DNA from: Candidatus Heimdallarchaeota archaeon
GTDB lineage: Archaea > Asgardarchaeota > Heimdallarchaeia > Heimdallarchaeales > Heimdallarchaeaceae
Assembly (NCBI GenBank): GCA_030628305.1
Contig: DAOVRE010000095.1
Span: forward strand, 1 to 6,398
Direction of reading: 5' to 3'
DNA length: 6,398 nucleotides
Numbering within the stretch: the stretch's first letter is position 1; each line of letters starts with the position of its first letter. A program made the position numbers and the translations under genes. The notes beneath the pieces were generated by a model. The model saw only the letters and a program-made list of their open reading frames with translations, searched no databases and had not been told where the DNA came from. This document shows, piece by piece, positions 1 to 5,049 of the stretch.

Positions 1-111
1 ATTGCATTATTAGCAGCAGTCGTTACAACCATTGTATCGCAAACAACGAATGAGTTGTCCTCAACAGCAGACGATATAGATGAGTTTGCAGAAAAAAATT
101 CAAAAACATAA
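1..111 (+). CDS. C-terminal end of a membrane protein (5' partial)
   Basis: Frame 1 is open from the window edge to a TAA at 109-111 and gives 36 residues. The first 12 or so (IALLAAVVTTIV) are hydrophobic and look like the end of a transmembrane helix. A polar, acidic tail follows (TADDIDEFAEKN) and ends in SKT. That pattern fits a membrane protein ending in a last helix and a short soluble tail. It lies 33 bp upstream of the ABC ATPase on the same strand, so it may belong to the same operon, perhaps as a second permease or accessory subunit. This role is inferred only from position, because the family cannot be recognised from 36 residues. Confidence 0.6.
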   Translation: MALLAAVVTTIVSQTTNELSSTADDIDEFAEKNSKT

Positions 112-120
112 TTTTAATAA
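111..120 (+). promoter_or_regulatory. Possible TATA-like element before the ABC operon
   Basis: ATTTTAATAA begins at the last base of the upstream stop codon and is centred about 30 bp before the ATG at 145. This is the distance expected for an archaeal TATA box driving an mRNA with almost no leader. In such an AT-rich spacer the match could be chance, and the ABC genes could simply be read through from upstream. Confidence 0.25.
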
Positions 121-144
121 CTCCAGTGAAAAAGCATACATAGA

Positions 145-924
145 ATGTCTGAATTTATGGTGAAAACAGTAAACTTGTCAAAAGATTTCAAAATGACAAG
201 AGCTGTTGATAGAGTAAATATTGAGATTCCAAAAAAGTCAATCTATGCGCTTCTAGGACCAAATGGGGCTGGTAAAACTACAACAATACGAATGATATTA
301 GGTTTGCTAAAACCATCAGCAGGAAATGTTTATGTTAACGGATTTAATGTTTCTGAGAATCCAAAGTCGATTAGAGGTCAAATAGGTCTCTTACCACAAT
401 TTTCAGCTGCATATTATGATTTAACACCTCTTCAAAATATCAAATTCATATTGGAATTAAACAATTTAACATTTGAAGACGTAGATGTTAAAATAACTGA
501 CTATTTTGAGAAGTTGGATATCAAACCAAGCTTACTTCATAAACCATTTACGAAATTATCTGGTGGTGAACAAAGAGCGATTTCTTTTGTCATGGCAGTA
601 ATAACTGACAAAGAATTTCTAATTATGGATGAACCCACCTCTGGTCTAGATATTGCTCGAGCTAAGTATATTCGATCGATAATAAAAGATCTCGTTGAAA
701 AAGAAGGAAAAACAATTTTATTGTCTTCTCACATTGTTTCAGATCTCGAAGAATTAGCAGAATACTGTGGTATCTTAAAAGAAGGCAGTTTAGTTTTCCA
801 AGGTGACAAAGAAGCGATAATTAATACTTACTCGCCTGAAACTAAGGACTTTGAGGCTGCGATTGTTAACGCTTTCCAAGCTCCTGTCGGTAGTAAATCT
901 ATCTCTCCTGAGGTGTTAAAATGA
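145..924 (+). CDS. ABC transporter ATP-binding protein (ABC-2 export type)
   Basis: This 259-residue cytoplasmic ATPase should power the permease encoded directly downstream. All core motifs are intact: Walker A GPNGAGKTT (38-46), Q-loop Gln85 (LLPQ), signature LSGGEQR (138-144), Walker B FLIMDEP (158-164) with catalytic Glu163, D-loop SGLD (166-169) and switch His196. The order and spacing match the DrrA/NatA-like ATPases that pair with ABC-2 permeases. About 45 residues follow the usual core and include an acidic stretch near 231-239; their role is unclear. The start is ATG 145, but ATG 157 (Met5) is equally possible because neither has a clear Shine-Dalgarno site. The TGA stop overlaps the permease ATG, which argues for translational coupling. 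The substrate cannot be read from the sequence; drug, lipid, ion or peptide export are all possible. Confidence 0.95.
   Translation: MSEFMVKTVNLSKDFKMTRAVDRVNIEIPKKSIYALLGPNGAGKTTTIRMILGLLKPSAGNVYVNGFNVSENPKSIRGQIGLLPQFSAAYYDLTPLQNIKFILELNNLTFEDVDVKITDYFEKLDIKPSLLHKPFTKLSGGEQRAISFVMAVITDKEFLIMDEPTSGLDIARAKYIRSIIKDLVEKEGKTILLSSHIVSDLEELAEYCGILKEGSLVFQGDKEAIINTYSPETKDFEAAIVNAFQAPVGSKSISPEVLK
910..915 (+). promoter_or_regulatory. Shine-Dalgarno site for the permease gene
   Basis: GAGGTG lies 5 nt before ATG 921, inside the last codons of the ATPase gene. With the ATGA start/stop overlap it supports ATG 921 as the permease start and reinitiation by ribosomes finishing the ATPase. Confidence 0.6.
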
Positions 925-2123
925 AGGAGGACAAATTTCATCTAAATCAGCTTAAAGCTCTTCTCAAAAAGGATATCTCGTTACTGTTTCGAAAAAAAGT
1001 AGCAATATTCATCTTTGGAGGACCTTTCATCCTAATGTTTATACTCATTGGTTTGCCCGCATTATTTGGCTCTCAAAGTGCCATTATTCTTCTAGTTCAT
1101 AGTGAAGACATAGGGTATTTAGATACAAATATTGGTGAATCAATCGTCGGCAATATTTCTCTATATTTTGATTCAGATGAAACCATAGAGATACAAGTAA
1201 CTGATAATCTCACCGAGGTTTTGTATACACCAGAATTAGGTTATTATATCCCGACTAACTTTTCAGAACTAGCTTTCACAGGTATACCAGTAACATTCAC
1301 TATTGATGCAACATTATCACCTTACACTTCATCAATATTTAGTGTTTTACAAGCAATTGCTAGTAATGTGATGGTTACATATCTTGCAAATAGAACAATC
1401 CCCCCACTTCAAAACTACGAACTTCCCCCCGAGTCTTTGCCAGAGGAACAGATTCTTGGACCCAAAGCAGCTGCAATTGCAATGCCATTAAGTTACATGA
1501 TATTTCTGCTAATTGCTATGAATTCTGGATCATACTCACTTATAGGTTTTGCAAGAGAAAAACGTATGAGGACAATGGAGATTCTATTGTCTTATACACA
1601 CAATCACAGTTATCTAGTAATCTCTAAAGTCATAACTGGGTTGGTAGCATCTCTAGGGTCAACTTTATCTTATGTTCTAGGTATTCTTGTAGGAACCCAG
1701 TTGTCTGGAAGCAACACAAGTGGTTTGTTAGAGGTTTTTGGGTTAAATCTAGATGAATTAGGTGCTGGAGATATAATAGTTAGTCTAATCTTTGTAGTGA
1801 TTGCGCTTCTTATTTCTACACTCTTAACAATGGCTGTTGATTGTAATTTGACTCGAGAAGCATCCGAAAGGGTTAGCCCTCTAATATCAATAGGATTAGC
1901 GATGTTCTTCTATTTCGTAGTTATGATGAACCCTTTTACAACTTCTTCAGCACTGTTAGTTAATCCATTTTATTGGTGTTATAGACTGGGTCTTCTTCTG
2001 ATTGCAGGTGTGTTCAGCATGGAGATATTTCTTTATTCTGCTTTGATAATAGGGTTAGTAGCAATCTTGATTTTCCTCTCTACTAGAGGTATTCAAAAGG
2101 AAAAGAGTTTATATCTAGAGTAA
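921..2123 (+). CDS. ABC-2 type transporter permease with large outer domain
   Basis: This 400-residue membrane protein is the partner of the preceding ATPase. A basic N-terminus (KDISLLFRKK, 17-26) precedes helix 1 (about 28-49). A polar domain of about 130 residues (51-182) follows, then five helices near 183-205, 230-258, 284-305, 318-340 and 360-387. This is the layout of the ABC-2 permease group related to NatB and YhaP. The cytoplasmic segment after helix 2, EKRMRTMEILLS (213-224), resembles the coupling-helix region of ABC-2 permeases. Four N-X-S/T sequons (N78, N96, N113, N157) lie in the predicted outer domain and one (N265) in the next predicted outer loop, consistent with archaeal surface glycosylation. 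The basic C-terminus (IQKEKSLYLE) fits a cytoplasmic end. Substrate unknown. Confidence 0.9.
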   Translation: MKEDKFHLNQLKALLKKDISLLFRKKVAIFIFGGPFILMFILIGLPALFGSQSAIILLVHSEDIGYLDTNIGESIVGNISLYFDSDETIEIQVTDNLTEVLYTPELGYYIPTNFSELAFTGIPVTFTIDATLSPYTSSIFSVLQAIASNVMVTYLANRTIPPLQNYELPPESLPEEQILGPKAAAIAMPLSYMIFLLIAMNSGSYSLIGFAREKRMRTMEILLSYTHNHSYLVISKVITGLVASLGSTLSYVLGILVGTQLSGSNTSGLLEVFGLNLDELGAGDIIVSLIFVVIALLISTLLTMAVDCNLTREASERVSPLISIGLAMFFYFVVMMNPFTTSSALLVNPFYWCYRLGLLLIAGVFSMEIFLYSALIIGLVAILIFLSTRGIQKEKSLYLE

Positions 2124-2138
2124 AACTTTCTTCACTAT

Positions 2139-3035
2139 CTACTTTTTTCTGCTTTTTTCTATATCAAGAATGAATTTTTTCATTTTCTTTGCTGTACCTC
2201 GACTGTGAGTTTCCTGAAAATTAATCAAGTTCTCAAAAATAGCGTTAGGGATTTTTTTTGAGATTTCAACACTTTGTTTATATGAATGCATTTTATCATT
2301 AGAAGCTGCGAAAATAAATACGGGGAATTTAAAATCTGAATAGTTAACATCAGATTGGTAATCGAATAATTCCAAGGCACAAGCTTTCATTCTTTTAGGA
2401 ATTCCCGTCTCTAAATTTCGTTTGTTTAGATAGTACGTTCCTGGGTCATTTTTCATATCTGTTCTAAAATGCTTCAACATAAATTTCAGAAAAGGCAAAA
2501 TAGGATAGTACAAAAAGGCAGGAGCAAACTTAAACAAAATTTTCATCCAACCTGAAAAACTAAACGTTTCAGCTGGGCTAATTAAGATCATCCCTTTCGG
2601 TGTTTCATAACCAGCTTTCAAATATAAAGCACCGATTTCTGCACCAAATGAATCTCCGAAAATATAGAAACCATCCTTGTTCAAATTATAATGATCAACT
2701 ATCACATTCAAATCCTTAACAAAAAAATCAAAACTGTAATCAATTATCTTTTTAGAATGCTTTGCAGTGTTTTTTTCTCTAGTTTCAATGTGATAAATAT
2801 TAGCAATTTTAGATAGTTCATGATCAGAACTTAACCATCCTATGAAATGTGAGCACAACCCTGGAACGACTACTACGTTAATTTTGCTCTCTTTTTGTTC
2901 ACTAGGAATTTTGAAAATTCTTAGCAAGATTCCTTCTTCTACTTTTACATAATCAATTTCAAGCCATGGAAAAATAGAGTAATCTATTTCGTTGATATTA
3001 GACAACTGAAAACTATCTATTTTTTCTTCAAGCAT
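2139..3035 (-). CDS. Alpha/beta hydrolase, lysophospholipase/esterase-like
   Basis: This 298-residue protein has the alpha/beta hydrolase fold. A strand NVVVVPGL (53-60) carries the oxyanion-loop PG in place of the common HG. The nucleophile elbow GDSFG (127-131) places Ser129 after strand YIFG. An ISPAE strand end (152-156) leads into a helical, aromatic-rich cap (about 157-215). The strand FPVFIFAASND (237-247) supplies the likely acid Asp247, and ETH (275-277) supplies His277. The triad is therefore complete. No signal peptide is visible, so it should act in the cytoplasm, on an unknown ester, lipid or acyl substrate; monoacylglycerol lipase-like enzymes are the nearest family picture. The ATG is supported by a TATA box about 28 bp upstream, implying an mRNA with almost no leader. 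It lies 77 bp after the zinc-ribbon gene and probably has its own promoter. Confidence 0.85.
   Translation of the reverse strand: MLEEKIDSFQLSNINEIDYSIFPWLEIDYVKVEEGILLRIFKIPSEQKESKINVVVVPGLCSHFIGWLSSDHELSKIANIYHIETREKNTAKHSKKIIDYSFDFFVKDLNVIVDHYNLNKDGFYIFGDSFGAEIGALYLKAGYETPKGMILISPAETFSFSGWMKILFKFAPAFLYYPILPFLKFMLKHFRTDMKNDPGTYYLNKRNLETGIPKRMKACALELFDYQSDVNYSDFKFPVFIFAASNDKMHSYKQSVEISKKIPNAIFENLINFQETHSRGTAKKMKKFILDIEKSRKK
2142..2160 (+). terminator. Twin oligo-T terminator after the permease
   Basis: CTTTTTTCT occurs twice, at 2142-2150 and 2152-2160, giving two T6 runs 19-37 bp past the permease stop. Archaeal RNA polymerase terminates at such T-tracts without a hairpin. The same DNA encodes the Lys-rich C-terminus of the convergent hydrolase, so part of the signal may simply reflect AAA codons. 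Confidence 0.5.
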
Positions 3036-3058
3036 TATATTTTGTTAGGCTTACTTTA

Positions 3059-3067
3059 TTTATAAAA
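3059..3067 (-). promoter_or_regulatory. TATA box of the hydrolase gene
   Basis: On the minus strand TTTTATAAA is centred about 28 bp before the hydrolase ATG. The archaeal distance from TATA box to transcription start places the start within a base or two of the ATG. No Shine-Dalgarno site is seen between them, which fits leaderless translation. This is the clearest TATA match in the window. Confidence 0.6.
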
Positions 3068-3075
3068 GTTGCAGT

Positions 3076-3090
3076 TTAGCGGGTAGCTAA
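3076..3090. repeat. Inverted repeat upstream of the hydrolase TATA box
   Basis: TTAGC (3076-3080) and GCTAA (3086-3090) form a perfect 5-bp inverted repeat around GGGTA. G3074 and C3091 can extend it past a one-base bulge. It sits 8 bp upstream (minus-strand sense) of the TATA box, where archaeal activators often bind. It could equally form a weak hairpin at the 3' end of the zinc-ribbon transcript. Confidence 0.3.
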
Positions 3091-3091
3091 C

Positions 3092-3112
3092 AAAAGGAAT
3101 AGTAAAAGAAAA
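3092..3112 (-). terminator. T-rich terminator after the zinc-ribbon gene
   Basis: Directly after the TAG stop the minus strand reads TTTTCTTTT, a short ACTATTCC spacer, then TTTT. These repeated T-tracts fit factor-independent archaeal termination of the MFS/zinc-ribbon operon before the hydrolase promoter. No strong hairpin precedes them. Confidence 0.45.
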
Positions 3113-3577
3113 CTAGAGGAAATGATAAATCAGAAAATAATCAATTACAACGGTTAGAAGTTGTACTAAAAGTACTAGACCGACTACATAGAGATATTGT
3201 TTTCTGAAAGCTGACAGTTCATTAATTGTTAAATCTGAAGCTTCCTGAGGTTCTGATTTATTTCTATATCGGGTTGCATATACTACCAAGATGACTGTTA
3301 TAACAATATAAACAGCTGTTAAGATATAATCTCTTGTTTCTATTTCTCGTGCAAAGAATCTCCATACATTAAAAATTACAGCAGAAATAAATAAAGAGAA
3401 ACCTATTGTCAAAGGAAACACATACATTTTATTTTGTTCTTCCCAATACGAAAAAACATCATTCTTGCAAAGAGGACATTGTAGTTGTTTTTGAACAGAT
3501 TTCTTAGTTGTAAGTTGTAGAAAAGAGACCTGTTTTTTACATGTTGTACAATACTGTCTTCTTTGTAAAAACTTCAT
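3113..3577 (-). CDS. Zinc-ribbon membrane protein of unknown function, MFS-coupled
   Basis: This 154-residue protein is not recognised as a named family. It opens with a treble-clef or zinc-ribbon-like module: CTTC (10-13) and CPLC (34-37), two CxxC knuckles 20 residues apart with a basic insert (KKQ, KKS). Three hydrophobic helices follow, near 52-72, 84-101 and 127-149. A charged loop (RYRNKSEPQEASD, 103-115) lies between the last two. With three helices the ends fall on opposite sides, and the Cys module is probably cytoplasmic. Its ATG overlaps the TGA of the upstream MFS gene (ATGA), so the two are translationally coupled and probably made in a fixed ratio. A role as small partner, metal sensor or assembly factor of the transporter is inference. 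Small archaeal proteins of this build are often left as hypothetical. Confidence 0.8.
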   Translation of the reverse strand: MKFLQRRQYCTTCKKQVSFLQLTTKKSVQKQLQCPLCKNDVFSYWEEQNKMYVFPLTIGFSLFISAVIFNVWRFFAREIETRDYILTAVYIVITVILVVYATRYRNKSEPQEASDLTINELSAFRKQYLYVVGLVLLVQLLTVVIDYFLIYHFL

Positions 3578-4857
3578 AGAGGCTGTTCAGTATCTAGTAA
3601 TTTAACCTTTTCGACATCACTTTCTTCTTTGAATTTCTTCTTCTCATTAATTGACAATAATAATGTAGGAATAACTGATAGAAGTCTGATTGAAGCTATA
3701 ATTAGAAAAGATATCTTTAGAGCAGATGCAGGAGAAAAACTTCTTAGAAAACCATCATACAAGAATCCTCCTACAAATGCACCAAAGAAGGAAATAATAC
3801 CTGTCATCAAATTATATGCTCCGGAATAGGCTCCTTTAGTTTCCTCCTTAGACATATGAAGAACTTCTGAGCTTAGGGCAACTGTTAATAATCCGTTACC
3901 AAAACCTCCAAATAAATTGGCTATTAAAATTATGGTCCAAGTATGAGTATATGCAAAAACTATTGGAACAATACAAAACGAGATAAAACTAAGAGCTAGT
4001 GTAAACCTTCTCCCAATTTTATCTGCTATAAATCCACTTATCCACTGTCCTAGAGCAATACATGTTGCAAATACTACAGACATAATTGCTAATTGTGTAT
4101 TAGTTGGATTTACACTAGCAGTAATAATTGGTGCTAACGGCCATAGAAAACTCATTGAAAACCACCAAATTAAGGTTGTGCCTGAGAATATCATGAATTT
4201 CTTATCCCTCATTGGTTCCCAAAATGAAGATTTATTCACCTTTCCTTTGTTAGAATTAGTTTCAGATAACAACATCGATAGAATTGCAGCCACAGCAAAG
4301 AATAATGCACCAATAAGAATCATAACTCGATATTTTTTCAAGATATCAAAAGGCAAGAAATCTGTTAAGAACCCTAACAATAGCAATATCATTGAGGATA
4401 AAAATGATCCAATCATACTAATCTGGCTGATTATCTTTGTTCTCGTTTTTTTTGTTGAAACATCACCTAGAAGAGCATTCCATGTGGGAATAACCATACT
4501 TGCGCCTAGTGAGTATATTGCTATAGTTATCATGAAAACAATTGGTGATGTCAGTTGCGATATCACCGCTGTTGTTATGGATGCAATTATGAACCCAATA
4601 ATCAAGATGATTTTTCTTCCAATCTTATCTGACAACTTTCCGAAAAACGTTTGTAATAATGCTGACCCTAGATTCTGTATTGCTGTAATGAAAGCCATCA
4701 TTATTGCTGTTGCTCCAATTCCAACAGCCAGAATAGTAGCATAGTTAAAGTAGAAGGTCACTCCTCCAGTATTTGCAACAGCTAAAGCTCTTACAATTAT
4801 TTTTTGCTTCAATGTTGCTGGTTTTGAGCTTTCAGGTTCTTCGTTTGCTTGTTTCAA
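3574..4857 (-). CDS. Major facilitator superfamily transporter
   Basis: This 427-residue protein should be a secondary transporter in the cytoplasmic membrane, with about 12 helices in two halves. The MFS loop 2-3 motif A appears as GKLSDKIGRK (73-82) and again as GFIADKIGRR (275-284), marking the two related bundles. A hydrophilic linker (about 198-220) separates the halves, and the C-terminal tail (404-427) is highly charged. The general build resembles drug or sugar-phosphate efflux members, but the substrate is not readable. The start is uncertain: no ATG or GTG lies in frame before the first helix, so TTG 4857 is chosen; the frame stays open upstream for about 15 codons without a standard start. 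The gene is followed by the zinc-ribbon gene with a 4-bp overlap and is divergent from the beta-helix gene. Confidence 0.92.
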   Translation of the reverse strand: MKQANEEPESSKPATLKQKIIVRALAVANTGGVTFYFNYATILAVGIGATAIMMAFITAIQNLGSALLQTFFGKLSDKIGRKIILIIGFIIASITTAVISQLTSPIVFMITIAIYSLGASMVIPTWNALLGDVSTKKTRTKIISQISMIGSFLSSMILLLLGFLTDFLPFDILKKYRVMILIGALFFAVAAILSMLLSETNSNKGKVNKSSFWEPMRDKKFMIFSGTTLIWWFSMSFLWPLAPIITASVNPTNTQLAIMSVVFATCIALGQWISGFIADKIGRRFTLALSFISFCIVPIVFAYTHTWTIILIANLFGGFGNGLLTVALSSEVLHMSKEETKGAYSGAYNLMTGIISFFGAFVGGFLYDGFLRSFSPASALKISFLIIASIRLLSVIPTLLLSINEKKKFKEESDVEKVKLLDTEQPL

Positions 4858-4877
4858 GGGTGTCTTTGACCAATCAT
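4854..4877 (-). other. Tiny upstream frame overlapping the MFS TTG start
   Basis: An ATG at 4877 opens a 7-codon frame (MIGQRHP) whose TGA overlaps the TTG start of the MFS gene as TTGA. The geometry allows termination-reinitiation control. If transcription begins at the nearer TATA-like box, however, the ATG would lie upstream of the mRNA start and the frame would mean nothing. A base error joining this ATG to the MFS frame is a third reading. Confidence 0.2.
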
Positions 4878-4885
4878 TGTATTCG

Positions 4886-4900
4886 TTTAAAAATATACTT
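4886..4900 (-). promoter_or_regulatory. TATA-like promoter region of the MFS operon
   Basis: The minus strand carries AAGTATATTTTTAAA, centred about 36 bp before TTG 4857. This predicts a leader of about 10 nt. A second AT-rich candidate, AAATATAGAATTT, lies at 4923-4911. Both matches are loose, and the region is AT-rich throughout. Confidence 0.35.
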
Positions 4901-4987
4901 TATCTTGCTTAAATTCTATATTTGTTAAATAAAATCCATGCCTGTGAAATCTATAGTTTTTGACTAAATTAACAGTGCTTACAGAAA

Positions 4988-4996
4988 CTTTAAAAA
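4988..4996 (+). promoter_or_regulatory. TATA-like element of the beta-helix gene
   Basis: CTTTAAAAA is centred about 58 bp before ATG 5050. It predicts a transcription start near 5018 and a leader of about 30 nt that would contain the Shine-Dalgarno site at 5036-5040. The match to archaeal TATA boxes is moderate. Confidence 0.35.
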
Positions 4997-5006
4997 CATT
5001 CTTCCT

Positions 5007-5016
5007 TCATCGATGA
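5007..5016. repeat. 10-bp perfect palindrome near the predicted transcription start
   Basis: TCATCGATGA is its own reverse complement and is noticeably GC-richer than its surroundings. It lies just before the predicted start of the beta-helix transcript, where a bound repressor would block initiation. No protein is known to bind it, and a 10-bp palindrome can arise by chance. Confidence 0.3.
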
Positions 5017-5035
5017 TTAAATAAGGCAGCTACTT

Positions 5036-5040
5036 GAGGT
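5036..5040 (+). promoter_or_regulatory. Shine-Dalgarno site deciding the beta-helix start
   Basis: GAGGT lies 9 nt before ATG 5050 but only 1 nt before an ATG at 5042, which opens a 3-codon dead end (ATG AAT TTA TGA). The spacing selects ATG 5050 as the true start. Confidence 0.6.
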
Positions 5041-5049
5041 AATGAATTT

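Noticed and set aside
924..930. GAAGGAGG-like purine run just after the permease start
   Set aside because: It encodes Lys-Glu-Asp at the protein N-terminus and no start codon follows at a suitable distance. GAGGTG at 910-915 is the better ribosome site.
2075..2089. Small hairpin CCTCT-ctact-AGAGG
   Set aside because: It is inside the permease coding region, only 5 bp long, and has no T-run behind it on either strand, so it is not a convincing terminator.
3629..3829. A 66-codon open frame on the + strand
   Set aside because: It is antisense to the C-terminal part of the MFS gene, with no motif and no promoter of its own.
4178..4744. A 188-codon open frame on the + strand opposite the MFS gene
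   Set aside because: It lies wholly antisense to a well-supported transporter. Its Ile/Asn/Pro-rich translation reflects reversed hydrophobic codons, and it shows no domain or Shine-Dalgarno site.
4858..5049. Search of the divergent intergenic region for a tRNA, small RNA or riboswitch
   Set aside because: No cloverleaf, conserved aptamer or strong stem was seen. The region is explained by promoter-like elements for both flanking genes.
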